From positions 15,891,001 through 15,955,000 of the forward strand of contig JAUCBN010000018.1 of the NCBI GenBank assembly GCA_035048815.1: a stretch of DNA of 64,000 nucleotides, in the 5' to 3' direction. The notes under the pieces are model-generated. The model was not told the origin of the DNA and made no database searches. It saw only the letters and a list, made by a program, of their open reading frames with translations. Position numbers and translations under genes: made by a program. Source of the stretch: Abelmoschus esculentus (taxonomy: Eukaryota > Streptophyta > Magnoliopsida > Malvales > Malvaceae). How positions within the stretch are numbered: position 1 is the stretch's first letter; the number at the start of each line of letters is the position of its first letter. Shown here piece after piece: positions 50,239 to 62,800 of this stretch.

Positions 50239-51686
50239 TATATCACTCTTTGAGCATATGTTGCGATGAATCACCCTTCTCTTCGAGTGCATGTCATGGT
50301 GAATGGTACCTGTCTTTGATCGTATGTCGCGATGAATGACCCCTCTCTTCGAGTGCGTGTCTTAATGAATGTTCCCTTAAGGTGTATTCCCAGATGGACG
50401 ACCCTTCTCTTTGAGCGTATGTCACGATGAAATACCCCACTCTTCGAGTGTATATCATAATGAACTGTCCCTTTCTTAAAGCGTATACCGTGATGGACGA
50501 TCCCTCTTTGAGCGTATGTCACGATGAATGACCCCTCTCTTTGAGTGCATGTCATTATGAATGGTCCTTTTCTTAGAGCGTATACCGTGATGGACGACCC
50601 TTCTCTTTGAGCGTATGTCTCTATGAATGACCCCTCTCTTTGAGTGAATGCCATGGTGAATGGCCCTTCTCATTGAGTGTACGTCGTGATGGACAACACC
50701 TCTCCTTCAGCGTATGTCGGGATGAATGACCCCTTTGTTCGAGTGTATGACATAATTAATGGTCCCTTTCTTAGAGAGTATTCCGTGATAGAAGACACCT
50801 CTCTTTGAGCGTATGTCGCGATGAATAACCCCTATGTTCTAGTGCATGTCATAATAATGGTTCCTTTCTTAGAGCGTATATCGTGATGAATGACCCCTCT
50901 CATTGAGCATATATCACGATGAATGACCCCTCTCTTCGAGTGCATGTCATGGTATACGGTCTCTCTCTTTCAGCGTATGTCGTGGTGGACGACTCTTGTC
51001 TTTGAGCGTTTGTCGCGAAGAATGACCTCTATCTTCGAGTGCGTGTCACAATGAACAGTCCATCTCTTTGAACGTATGTCGCGATGAATGACCCCTCTTC
51101 GAGTGCATGTCTTATGAACGATCCCTTTCTTAGAGTGTATACAGTGATGGACGACCCTTCTCTTTGAGCGTATGTCGCGATGAATGAACTCTCTCTTCAA
51201 GCGTACGTCATAATGAACAATCCCTCTCTTTGAGCGTATACTGTGAACGATGACCCCTCTCTTTGAGTGTATGTTGCGATGAAAGACCCCTCTCTTCGAG
51301 TGCATCTCCTACTGAATGGTCCCTCCCTTGGAGCTTGTTATAATGAATGGTCCCTTTCTAAGAACGTATACCACGACGGACGACCCCTCTCTTTGAGCGT
51401 ATGTCGCGGTGAATTATCCCTCTCATCGAGAGTATGTCTTCATGAATGGTCCCTCTCTTTGAGCATATGTCGTGACGGGCGACCCCTCTCTTTGAGCTTA
51501 TGTCGCGATGAATGACCCCTATCTTCGTGTGCATGTCATGGTGAACGGTCCCTCTCTTTGAGCGTATACCTTGATAAATGACTCCACTCCTTGAGCATAT
51601 GTCGCGATGAATGACCCCTATCTTCGAGTGCTTGTCATAATGAACGGTCCCTTTCTTAGAGCGTATACTGTGATGGACGACCATTC
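50239..51686. repeat. 33 bp / 99 bp tandem array
   Basis: About 1.45 kb of the same array. It ends at 'gacgaccattctctta' and is followed by an inverted LTR piece. Confidence 0.88.
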
Positions 51687-51914
51687 TCTTATCTTTCCAA
51701 TGCATGTTGAATCGCATCAATCAGATATTAGAAGCTCGAGATATGACAAAATTACTAAAGACTGCACAGGCTAAAATTTTAAACCGAAAAGTTCCAACAA
51801 ATCTTTGAAGGAGACACCATTCACCGAACGGTTAAGGAGGGAGACACCACCAATTTAACAGACACCAAGGCCACTATTCAGCCACCTTTTCAAAGGGAAA
51901 TGTCCCTTGGCCAT
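51687..51914 (+). mobile_element. Inverted fragment of the gypsy LTR
   Basis: The reverse complement of this segment matches the LTR at about 52549-52775. Shared features include the run 'ccttggtgt', the 'ggtggtgtctccctccttaac' type block, the 'ttcggtttaaaatt' type block and 'cgagatatg'. It lies directly before LTR G2 and in opposite orientation, so the two form an inverted repeat separated by about 630 bp. Confidence 0.75.
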
Positions 51915-53603
51915 TGATATGCTCCAACTCTCCAAAGATGCTTGTAAAGAGAAGCTTTGATTGCCCGGACCTTAGAATGCAAGAAAGCCTTGTATCATGC
52001 TTGTTTCATGAACAAAAGAATATTAAAGAATGCTGAAAATAAGCTAAGGATGATTTAAGAAGAGGTCATGGTGTGGGGTATTATTTAGATGAAAAGGAAG
52101 TTGTCTTGGTGAAGGGAATGCGTGGGGGATGTTGATGGTTGATTAAGGAAGAAAATGGAGGTGTTTAAGTGAAGTAAATGATATGGAAGGATATGTTAAG
52201 GGCTAGTGAAGAATGATGGACGAAAATGGAATGTGGGTGGTGATTATTTGACGATGGAAAGATAGTATTCAAAGGGGCAAAGGTTGAACTTACGTTATAG
52301 GAACATAAACCCAATCTAGTTGCAACTCTGAGGGTGGTAGATACACTTAGACCTCTTGGAAGTGTAATTCCAGAAATCTAAAGTATAAAGGATGGAGGGT
52401 GATGCCACAAATCAAAGAGAAGATTTGATAAGTCGATAAAGTTCTTAAAAGAAAAAGAATGAGAGATTAACTCACAAAATAAATAATCTGATTCAAAGTT
52501 GTGTGTTCAAATGCTAAAATGGCTACATATTTATAGGAAATAAAAGGGTGTGGCCAAGGGGCATTCCCCTTTGAAAAGGTGGATGAATAATGGCCTTGGT
52601 GTTTGTTCAATTGGTGGTGCCTCACTCCTTAAACGTTCGGGTTGAATGGTGTCTCCTTCCAAGAATTGTTGAAATTTTCGGTTCAAAATTCCACCCTGCA
52701 CAGTCTTCAGTAAATTGGACATATCTCAAGTTCCCGATATCAGATTGATGCAATTAGACATGTATCTGAAAGAAAAGAAATAGAGGAACAACTTTAATGA
52801 AGACACCGAAACCCAATTCTACTTGTATCTTACTCAAAATTGGCAAACAAGTGGACCATCATGAATCTGCCCAATGAAGAGTTTTATCTCTTTGTTTTGG
52901 CGCCCAAACATGTTTTCCTCCATGGTTGGTCGGTTGTGTCTCTTGGGGAGGAACATGTCCTTCCATGGTTGAGCTAAAAGTTGTAGGGTGAGCTAAGATG
53001 AGCTGGATGAATTAAGGTTGAGCTGAGCTAGCTAGATGATTTAGCTATCTGAAAGTTCGCCATCTAGCTGAACGGCTAACCCCTTAGCTGAGTGAATTGA
53101 TCCTTAGGGCCATAATACTCTCCTTAATCCATAAGAGTGTATAGGAGCTGATCCGAATCCCAAATGAAGGGAAATTCTCCATTTGTCGTTTTGAGCTCGT
53201 TTTGAATTCGTGAGCTAGAACGAAGCTATCTTCCACTTCATTGCGCTGCCTAGGAGTGTTTAGTACATTTAGGTGTTGATCAGAAGCTAGTAAGTGCCTC
53301 AAACAATGATTCTTTGTTTTGAGCTCAAACGGTGCATTTGAGTTAAAAAATAGATGGCCAATAGTCCCTTAAGCTGTGTTTAACCTAACCAGCAAAGAAA
53401 CAACTTAAACTAATAAGTATGATGTTACTAAACATGTGATGAATATTAATTATGCATAATATAAGCTAAATAAAGATGTGGTCCAATACTAATTACTAAG
53501 TTATCAATAGTAATATAAGGAAATAAACATTATAGGTATATAATATGAGATAGCAAGTGAGTGTAGCACATGAATTGAGTAAATAAAGAGGATTAAGTTG
53601 AAC
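51915..53603 (-). mobile_element. Gypsy LTR G2, nearly complete solo copy
   Basis: Starts TGATATGCTC on the plus strand, which supplies the TG end that is mutated in G1, and runs 1.69 kb to 'gattaagttgaac'. The final ~50 bp is replaced by the 33 bp array exactly as in G1. No internal region is attached on either side, so it is a solo or rearranged LTR. It aligns with 32658-34165 throughout. Confidence 0.82.
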
Positions 53604-54310
53604 CACTGTCTTCGAGTGCATATCATAGTCAAATGTCCCTCTCTTTGAGCGTATACTGTGATGGACGACCCTACCCCTTGAGTGTATGTTGCGATGAATG
53701 ACCCCTCTCTTCGAGTGCATGTCAAAATGAATGATCCCTTTCTTAGAGCGTATACCATGATGGACGACCCCTCTCTTTGAGCGTATGTCACGATAAATGA
53801 CACCTCTTTTCGAGTGCATGTCATAATAAACGTTTCCTCTATTTGAGTGTATACGTGATCGATGACCCCTCTCTTTGAGCATATGTTCGATGAAGGACCC
53901 CTCCCTAAGAGTGTATGTCATGGTGCACGGTCCCTCTCTTTGAGTGTATACCGTCGCTCTTTGAGCGTATGTCACGATGAAAGACCCCTCTCATCGAGTG
54001 CATGTCATAATGAATGGTCCCTCTCATTGAGCGTATGTCGCGGTGAATGACCCCTCTCGTTAAGTGTATGTCATAATGAACGGTTCCTCTCTTTGAGAGT
54101 GCCGTGATGGACGACTCTTCTCTTTGAGCGAATGTCGCGATGAATGAACCCTCTCTTTGATTGCATGTCATGGTGAATGGTCTCTCTCTTTGAGCGTATA
54201 CCGTGATGGACAACTTTTCTCTTTGTGCATATGTCGCGATGAATGACCCCTCTCTTCGAGTGCATGTTATAATAAACCACCACTTTCTTAGACCGTATAC
54301 CGTGATGGAC
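53604..54310. repeat. 33 bp / 99 bp tandem array
   Basis: Equivalent of 34166-34978 in the second ~20 kb block. Confidence 0.88.
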
Positions 54311-55858
54311 GACCATTCTTGATGTGTGCCAATCTTGTTGATGATGCTGAGTAGCACACTTTGATTGTTGGACCTAGGAAGGAAGGAAGTCTCTCGCAAT
54401 AATTGACTGCAAAATGAAGAATTAAGGATAAAGGATGAAAGGAATAAGTAGAATTAATAAAAGGAATAGTTTAGGGACTGATTTGGAAGCGAAAGGATGT
54501 GTGGTGTTGATGAGGGTGAATGGATGTTTAAGATGTTTTGTGGTGATGACAAAGGATTGGAATGATGTATAGAATGAGAGGATATGTAATGAATGGTGAA
54601 ATGAAAATAGTATCTTAAAGATACTCCAAGGAAGAAACTAGGTTATAGAAAACCTAATCCAGAACCTTATATTGATCTTTAAGGGGTGGTGATAAACAGA
54701 CTTTGACCCTTTTAGTATATTTTAAACTAAAAGAACTAGAAGTACCAAGATGATAGAAAAGGGGTTGACGCCAAAAGTAAAAAAGTACATGATAAGTCGG
54801 TAAAGTTCCAAGAAGAACTAAACGAGAGAAATTCTCACAAAGGATAAAATATATTGTGAATTGTGTTTTACAAAATTTAAGTCCAATTTATAAGGAAAAA
54901 AGGGTGTGGCCAAAGGACATTTCCCTTTGAAAAGGTGATCGAATAATGGCCTTGGTGACTATCCAACTGGTGGTTTCTCCCTCCTTAACCGTTCGGTTGA
55001 ATAGTGTCTCCTTCCAAAAGTTGTTGGAACTTTTTGGTTTAAAACTCTAACCTGCACAGTCTTCAGTAATTTGGCCATATCTCGAGTTCCTGATATTGGA
55101 TTGATTCGATTCTATATGCGTTGGAAAGATAAGAGATAGAGACACAACTTTTATGAAGACAAAAAAACCCAATTCTGCTTGAATCATGCTAGAAAATGGA
55201 AAACAAGTGGACCATCATGAATTTGTTCATTGAAAAGTGTTATCTCTTTGTTTGGTTGCCCACTTGCTTTCCCTCCGATATCATGGCATCCAATGTGGAT
55301 GATGGACGGACATGATGCTTGGTAAAGGGTTGGTGACCTTCGGGTGTAGTTGAGATGAGCTAATCAAGCTGGGAGTTAGCTGAATTAAACTGAGCTATCT
55401 AGCTGAAAGATATAGCTAAAGTTTACAGCTGAAATAAGCTAATTTAGCAAAGTGAATTGGTCTGTTAGCTTCCCTATACTCTCTTCTAGTGCTAGGAGTG
55501 TTTTGGAGCTGATCCGAATCTCCTAAGACCTCGTTTTGAATTATGATTCGTTTGAGCTCATATGGGATTTGTGAGCTGACATGAAGCTAGTCATGAGTCC
55601 TTTAAGTACTGTAGGAGTGTTCCATGCATTTCCAAGCTATTCTGAAGTTGGCTCATTGTGTTTCTAACATTACCTTCCGTTTAGCTTCTTCTGAGTTGAC
55701 TGAGCTGACACCGAGCTAATACTTACTCCTTGAACAATATGTAAGTTCTATGAAGAAAACATAATAGTCGAAATAATGAGAATACTTAAAATAACTTAAT
55801 ATAAATTTAGATCTAAGTTGAAACTTAATTATGTGGTTATAATCAATATGCATGTTTA
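54311..55858 (-). mobile_element. Second, diverged gypsy LTR (G3), fuller copy
   Basis: Full version of 34979-36003. The part 54760-55260, missing in the first copy, aligns with the middle of the G1/G2 LTR ('gataagtcggtaaagttcc', 'ggccttggtgac', 'caagtggaccatcatgaat'). This confirms that it is a related, older LTR. No internal coding sequence is attached. Confidence 0.7.
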
Positions 55859-56507
55859 TAGTCCTCTCTTTGAGCGTATATCGCGATGAAAGACCCCTCT
55901 CTTTGAGAGTATATCGCGATGAAAGATCCTTATCTTCGAGTGCGTGTCATAATGAATGGTCCCTTTCTTAGAGTGTATACTGTGATGGACGACCCCTCTC
56001 TTTGAGCGTATGACACGAAGAATGACCCCTCTCTTTGAGCATATGTCATAGTGAACGGTTCCTCTCTTTGAGCGTATACCGTGATGGATGACCCCTCTCT
56101 CCAAGGATATGTCATAATAACGATCCCTCTCTGTGACCGAGTGTTGTGATAGATGACCCCTCTCTTTGAGCATATGTCGCGATGAATGAACCTTATCTTC
56201 GAGTGCATGTAATAATGAACGATTCTTCTCTTTGAGCGTATACTATGATGGACGACCCCTATGTTTGAGCGTATGACTGGATGAATGATACCTCTCTTCG
56301 AGTGCATGTCATAATGAACGGTACCTTTCTTAGAGCGTATACGATGAATGACCCCTCTCTTTGAACGTAAGTCGCAGTGAATGACCCCTCACTTCTAGCG
56401 CATATCATAATGAACGATCATTCTCTTTGAGAGTATACCATGATGGACGACCCCTCTCTTTGAGTGAATGTCATAATGTACGGTCCCTTTCTAAGAGCGT
56501 ATAAGAG
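55859..56507. repeat. 33 bp / 99 bp tandem array plus satellite edge
   Basis: Equivalent of 36004-36514. It ends at 'aagagcgta' and then a few bases of satellite before the target-site duplication. Confidence 0.87.
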
Positions 56508-56523
56508 AATCCATTCGAATTTT
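56508..56523. repeat. Left target-site duplication of LINE C
   Basis: AATCCATTCGAATTTT. It pairs with 63362-63377 (one mismatch) and has the same substitution as the left copy of LINE B, so the two are duplicates of one insertion. Confidence 0.85.
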
Positions 56524-56543
56524 TTTTGAAAGAAAGGGCCTCA

Positions 56544-57150
56544 TTAAAAAACCCTATAGCCAGTCACCTCGGTAGGTGAGTAGGCCCCTATGGGGAAAAG
56601 ACTACCCAAGTTTTTATGAGAAGAAGAGGGGAACCTCTCTGAGTTTAAAGAAGTCCGAATAAAATCGGGAAAGTTACGTCCAAAAGAGAAAGAACGAAAA
56701 TAACGCAAAGCTCTAGAAGCAAGGAAATGAGCTACAACATTTGCTTCTCTAGGTACATAACAAATCTTACAATCAGGCAAAGCACCAAGAGTACAACGAA
56801 TGAGAGACACTAAAGGTTGCACCGTGGAAAGATCATGATGATGGGTGTTAACTTTGTTGGCAATGGAAGCAGAATCGGTCTCAAGGATGGCGTTAGACCA
56901 GCCATTATCAACAACAAGATTAAGTCCCTCCCAAATGACAAGAGCTTCGACTAAAGCTGGATCTGGATAGAAGGCGAAGGTAATAGAGCGTCCACCAAGG
57001 ACGGAGCTTGAAGAATCCCGAGCGAAGACACCTGCAGCAGCTCCCTTTAAAATTGGGTAAAAGGCGTCATCCGTATTAACCTTAACAAAACTGCGGTCCG
57101 ATTTTGTCCATCTAGCCTGAGCAAAGATGGGCTCAGCTAATCAGGATCTT
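56544..57150 (-). pseudogene. LINE C RNase H-like domain (broken)
   Basis: Minus-strand frames carry CKICYVPREANVVAHFLASRAL and, in another frame further upstream, remnants of the ETDSASIANKVN block and the 'GAAAGV' strand. A small deletion against copy B ('gggtgttaac' for 'gggtgttgttaac') and stops break the domain. Confidence 0.78.
56564..56579 (-). promoter_or_regulatory. 3' UTR hairpin of LINE C
   Basis: TCACCT-ACCG-AGGTGA on the minus strand: a 6 bp perfect stem, with a loop different from those of A and B. Confidence 0.5.
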
Positions 57151-57211
57151 AGATGGAGAGCATCATTGGTTGATGTATAATTGTCGAAGAGTTTTCGTGC
57201 GTTAGATACAG

Positions 57212-58090
57212 TTAACGATGGTGGTTATGGACAAAGTCATTACGACGATTCCATAAGTTCCATAGACTTGTTATCAGGAAGGAGAATTGGTGCAATGAGA
57301 GTAAACCAGTTAATTTAGAAAGCCACTGGTGGGGGGAGATTGAAGTATTAGAGAAAATACGGCATAGAAACCCTGCCAAATGGAGAGCTTCCATGGCACT
57401 AGGAAAATCCCTTAAAGCATGAAGGGTAGTTTCAATATTCGTATTACAAATGGGGCAAACCCCAATACCGAGATTTGCTTGGAGGATTTTGTTTCCAGAC
57501 GGTAGGGAATCATGGCCTAATCGCCATCCAAAGGAACGAACCTTAGGCAAGGTAAGCAACTTAGAAAGAATTTTCCATAGCCTAGAGGGTCTATTAACCG
57601 ACCCTAGTTGTAGTTGGAGAAATTGATAACCAGAACGCACAATATAGATGCCAGAGTCGTGATGACACCAAAGGGTAGTATCTTTCATATCATTAATGGT
57701 TGGTACATTAAGGATTATGTTAGCATCTTCGTGAGAGAAATAATCTCTCACCTTGGATATATCCCATCGGGGTAGATTAGACAGCATAAAAAATCCCGCT
57801 CGAAGAGGGACTTTATCATTCACTTCATAATCGCCATAAAGGTGTAAAGGCTTAGATCCTCCCCAATTGTCGAAGTGTATCTGTATCTGACTTGACATAC
57901 CTGGTCGTTTAAAGAAGCCATATCCAAGTTTAGAGATAGCTATACTAAGACCTTTCCAAGCAAAGGAAGATCTTCGAGTGGAATCGGGTTCGAGCTCAGA
58001 ACCCGATGGATAATATTTGCACTTGTAGACCTGACTAAGAAGAATATCAGGCTCAAAAATTAGTCTCCAAATTTGTTTACCAAGTAACAC
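57212..58090 (-). pseudogene. LINE C connection and zf-RVT region (long open frame)
   Basis: A 292-residue open frame, the longest uninterrupted LINE piece in the window. It shows LLGKQIWRLIFEPDILLSQV, SFAWKGLSIAISKLGYGFF, LHLYGDYEVNDKVPLRAG, WDISKVRDYFSHEDANIIL, RSGYQFLQLQLGSVNRPSRL, the CPICN knuckle and LRDFPSAMEALHLAG, ending near SLWNLWNRRNDFVHN. It covers the region after the RT thumb and the complete zf-RVT domain. It is a domain fragment and not a gene in its own right. Confidence 0.9.
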
Positions 58091-58099
58091 ACTGTCGAA

Positions 58100-58995
58100 A
58101 TGGTGAAGATCGTGAAATCCTATAACTCTGGCTGCTTTCGGTAGATAGATAGTGTCTCACTGAAGCATATGCCATCCATGTTTATCGGCTTTACCCGACG
58201 ACCAGTAATGGCATATGAAAGTAGTCATATCATCGATAATGTTTTGAGGTAGAAGGTAACAAGACATAACATTTTGTGGCATTGATTGTAAGGCAGATTT
58301 GATTAAAATTTTTCTACTGCTAAAGGAGAGCAAGTGTTTATCCCATTTGCTAAGACGAGCATTCATTTTGTCTATGGAAAACCCAAAGTTGTCTTATTCT
58401 TCCCATTGAGGAGTGGAACCCCCAAATAAATACCAGGATCATCGACCTCTCTTACATTAAGGATGCTATTGATTTCTTATTGAAGGGATATAGATGTTTT
58501 GCATGAGAAATATATAGTTGATTTTTTAAAATTCACCGCCTGACCAGACGAAATGGCATAAGTATGCAAAGCGTCCTTGAGGTGTTGAGCTTCTGTAGTT
58601 ATATTCTTAATGAACACCACAAAATCATCAACAAAGAGGAGGTTATTTATACGGGGGTCGTTCCTGCTAGCACAAAGGCCAGGGAGATTGCCAATAACTT
58701 TCTCAACATTGAGCAATGCTGAAATACCTTGAGTATAGAAAAGAAACAAGAAAGGTGAAAGGGGATCTCCTTGTCGAAGCCCTCTTTGAGGTTTAAAAGG
58801 TCATGAAAGAGAATCATAGACACGTACTTGAAAAGATACAGAAGAGACACAATTTATAATAAGGGAAATCCATTTGTCATTAAAACCTAGATGGAGCATA
58901 ATTTGTTGTAGAAAAGAACATTCAACATGGTCGAAAGCTTTCTCCATGTCCAATTTTAAACTAGCACCTTTGGCAAGGGAGGTCTCGTCAGTAGT
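58100..58995 (-). pseudogene. LINE C reverse transcriptase (5' part deleted)
   Basis: Minus-strand pieces at 58477-58749 and 58157-58366, plus the stretch up to 58995, carry LDMEKAFDHVE, RQGDPLSPFLFLFYTQGIS, LLFVDDFVVFIKN (motif C, VDD), FKKSTIYFSC and LSFSSRKILIKSALQSMPQ. RT residues upstream of TSLAKGA are missing because the 1.09 kb deletion joins the endonuclease end here. Confidence 0.9.
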
Positions 58996-59600
58996 TAAAA
59001 AGGAATCTATCGATTCTTTCCATAATGGTTTCGGTATTAGGTCCAGACCTTGTCCAAGTGAACGATCCAGATTTTGGTTTACAATCGAAGAGATTATTTC
59101 TCATAAGACAATCTCTGAAATTATTAATTTGTGATCGTGCTCGACGGATATCGCCTTACTTTTCATTATCGTGTAGGAGTTCATTAAAGTCTCCCCCTAA
59201 GAGCAATGAAAGAGAAGAAGCTGATTGTAATGTGTCCACTAGTTGTCAAGTTTTATATTTGTTTGCCGTTTCAGGAAAACCATGTACACCAGAAAAATGG
59301 AATTGCAATTGGCGAAAATGTATAATAACATCAATATGACGATTCGAGTAAGAAAGCAAATCAATAGTAGTCTTATTATTCTAAATACTAGCAAGCCCCG
59401 TACAAGTGGGTCTGAATTCAACTGGTATACAACCTTGCATTCCTAGCTTAACCTTAATGCGATCAAGATTGTGTCTATTTAATCTAGTTTCGTAAAGAAA
59501 TAAAAGACCGGCATCATGCTTGTGGACAGCACATTGTAATGCATGAACTACCTAGGTATTGTCGAGACTCTGACAGTTCCAGCATAATATTTTCATTTCC
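58993..59600 (-). pseudogene. LINE C APE-type endonuclease (nearly complete, a few stops)
   Basis: Minus-strand translation shows ILCWNCQSL at the start, VHKHDAGLLFLYETRLNRHN, IDVIIHFRQLQFHFSGVH, LLLGGDFNELLHDNEK, INNFRDCLMRNNLFDCKPKS and FTWTRSGPNTETIMERIDSF. The CWN start, ET box, GGDFN box and TW...R.D end are the standard order of the L1 endonuclease. The GGDFN box is intact here, unlike in copy B. A few stop codons remain (after NT and in the middle). Confidence 0.88.
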
Positions 59601-59839
59601 CTCGGCGGGGTTGATCATCGTCAACCTCTGCCGGAGAGTTTTTTCCGCCCCTCATCCCAACTTTCTTAAATGAAGATTTTGATGGAGGTCGGGGACATTT
59701 AGAACTATATCCCTCATCATATGGTGAAGTCTTTGTATAAAATTGAGTTAAAGTAGGAAAATCAAAATCATGCATACTTTGTTCTGATGGATTAGGTTTA
59801 AGAAAGTAGCATAACGCCATATCATCTAGACTTCTCATG
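59601..59839 (-). pseudogene. LINE C extension upstream of the endonuclease
   Basis: Same stretch as 40736-40975 (MRSLDDMALCYFLKPNPSE ... AEVDDDQP). In copy C the open frame extends further upstream through 255 residues to 60360, but that upstream part is rich in hydrophobic and aromatic residues and covers the leader hairpins. I take it as a chance extension. Function unknown. Confidence 0.5.
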
Positions 59840-62800
59840 AAGAGCAAGAATTTAAAATAACATGTAGACTTGTTTCGTAAGAATACACCATAAAAGGTGT
59901 TGGACAAACCCCTACCCAAGGGTTGAAAATATATATGCCAATCTTCGATTTGGTAGAGTTCAAGGGATTGAGAAGATACACAATAAGCTGTGTTTAATAG
60001 GATACCTAGCACGTGTTGTATAATAAAAGGATTAAATTGAGAGTAAATAGGAGTCCTAGTTGTAAATAGAATAGAAGACTCATTGTGGTGAACAAGATAA
60101 TAGCTAGTTATAGAATAAAAAGCTTGATGTTCAATTGATATGAAATACAAAATATTGATAAAGGTTTTAGATCTAAAGATCCCCGACGACAAGGCCAAAA
60201 CCAGACCCCAATTAGTCGACAATGGTGGTGATATACATATAGAGGTGGTGATACCAAGTAGAAATACGGGTCTTGGAAGCAACCCTCGATCCTTAATGTC
60301 AAAAGCTTGAAAAAAAGAGTAAAAGAGAGCAAGTAATAACATTTCGAGATATGAAATCATCCAAGGAAACGTAAGAAAAAGAGTTGTTACTTCAAAAAAT
60401 TGTTTGGTTGATGAGATGGTGTTAGAAAATTCCCACTGAAAGGGTGGTATATTTATGAATTTAAAAAATTATACACCATGAACGGTGTTGGAAAGAACCC
60501 GTGGAAGGGTTGGTAGACACATAACGAAAACAATCATAATGGGAATAATATGATAATACCATTCTAGAGAATATACAAATTTTGAGGAAACAAACATTAA
60601 TTTGGAAGTAGAGGTCTTACCGAGTAAGAGAGATTACCGAAGACCAAATGAGAGGTAAGGCACCAATCTTGAAGAAAGATTAGAGGAAAAAGCCGTGGAA
60701 AAAATAGAATCAAAATTAGTAAACCGAGAATAAAAGGGAGGAACATGACATAAAGAATAGGGTAAAAGGCGTACATAGTATTTAAGAAACCATGGAACAA
60801 GAGAAGACTCAATGAAAAAGAGCCAAACGAAACCTTTGGTGCAAACATGGAGCAAAACGAAACCTTGTGGAGGTAGTAAGCTTATCAAGGAAGCGAAACC
60901 ATATCCTTTTTCACGTCTTGTCTTATACGCTCTAACTGGAGTGTTGAGCCATACTACCAAAACGTCATGGCATTAGGGAAAGAAACAACAGGTCCTATAG
61001 TATCGACATGTTTGTTGCTTTTTTCCACACAAGGCAAATAAACAAATTAGAAGGTAAATAAACATAGCAAGCAACAATGTCGGACGCTGAAAGAATAGAG
61101 GAAGATAGAAAAAGTACTAACAAAACTTGATTGGAATACATCCAAGGAATCGTGAACAGAAGGGTAACAATTAAACAAGAATGTTTGGTTGATGATAATA
61201 CACCATAGATTGTGTTGGATAAATCCCTTATAAAGATGGTATAAACATGAAGTTAACAGGAAAAATAAGATAAGCATGATATAAAACAAGAGAGAGAACC
61301 CAATAAGCGATTGTTACCAACCTAGTTGGATTGGCAGTATAGAGTCACAAGAGATTTAGACAGTGCAACCTATTTGAGGATATTACACCATGAAAGGTGT
61401 TGGGTGGATCCCTAGTTAAGGGTGGTATATTCAAAATATTAAACAATGTGTTATAAAACAGATAATAGTCCAGAATGTACAGAAGGAGAAACATGATCTA
61501 AAAAGAATTAAGCTAAATTGAGGTATGTAAATAAAAAATAAATACATATAGTAGTAAAAACTTATGATCAAACCGAAATAATTTACCTGTCGATGGAGCC
61601 AGAGCCAGCAAAACCACGTCAAGTTTCAGTCATCGCTAGAGAAAAAAGACACGAATTAGAAGTATACATTCTTGGAGTAGGTTTGAGTAGGTTTTGATTG
61701 CTTGAATCTTCCAAAACCGAACCAATTCGGCCAGAGATGGGATTGGATCGAAAAAGATCCAATCAGGACTTGTGAATGTGATTGAGTCCTTTATCTTGGT
61801 TCTTCTAAAACGGAATAGACCAAAAAATTTGTCGAGATTATAGAGACATGGATGTACACGCCAATGCACTGTGCGATCAACCTGGAGGCGGCTGTTGCGC
61901 AACAAAACGTAAACCTGTTGAGAAATACATGCCAGAACAATGTGCTGAAGACAAGGTTCAACGTCGGTAAATTGTTCATGGTTAAGTGTAGAAGAATGTA
62001 TCGCCAAAACAAAAAAACAAACTCATAGGTGTGATGGAGAGAGATCCATAACAAACGTACGAGCATGGATCATTGATAAAGAAAACCAGCAAAACCACTG
62101 GTAAAGAAAAACCAAAAGCCATAAAATCTAACACGCAAAAACCTGAAACATTTGTTTAAAAAGAGGCTAACCTGGAGACATAGATATGTTGGACCGATAG
62201 CCAATCCATAACCTTGTTTGTAACCATGTCGTATGATCGGAGAATCGATGAGATCGACAAAAGTGATCTCTTGGATATGTAGACATGTAGGACCGATAAC
62301 AATCCATAATCTTGTTTAGTATCGATAAAAACGATCTCCTGGAGATGTAGATATGTTGTACCAATAACCAATCCAAAATCCTGTGCATAACCATGTCGTG
62401 TGACCGGAGTATCGATGAGATCGGCAGAGGCGATCTCTTGTAGACTAAAAAATCTATTGTCATTTCAGAACCCAAATATGAATTTCCTATCCAAGGGCAC
62501 ATAAAATAGTGAATCAAAGTTGTGGTTCCATATGGAAAATAATGGATGGAGTTCATGGGAATTAAGGAATAATTATAATAAAAAGATTAAGGGGAACAAC
62601 AAGGTTATGTTCATGTTGAAGTAAAAATCTATCTAAGAATCCTTACTAAAATAAATAACAAATACTTGTAAGATGGAAGAAGTCTGGTTAGGTTGAGACA
62701 GTATTGAGGCATACAACATCGGATTGTAACTTGCTTGATTCATCTCTGCAACTAAGATCTCTAAGAAAGGAAGCAGACAATAAAGGAGATGGAATTGGAG

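Noticed and set aside
59840..60360. Upstream part of a 255-residue frame in LINE C as an ORF1 protein
   Set aside because: No DUF4283, coiled coil or CCHC knuckle. It runs across leader hairpins and is absent in B through a deletion. Kept only as part of the leader.
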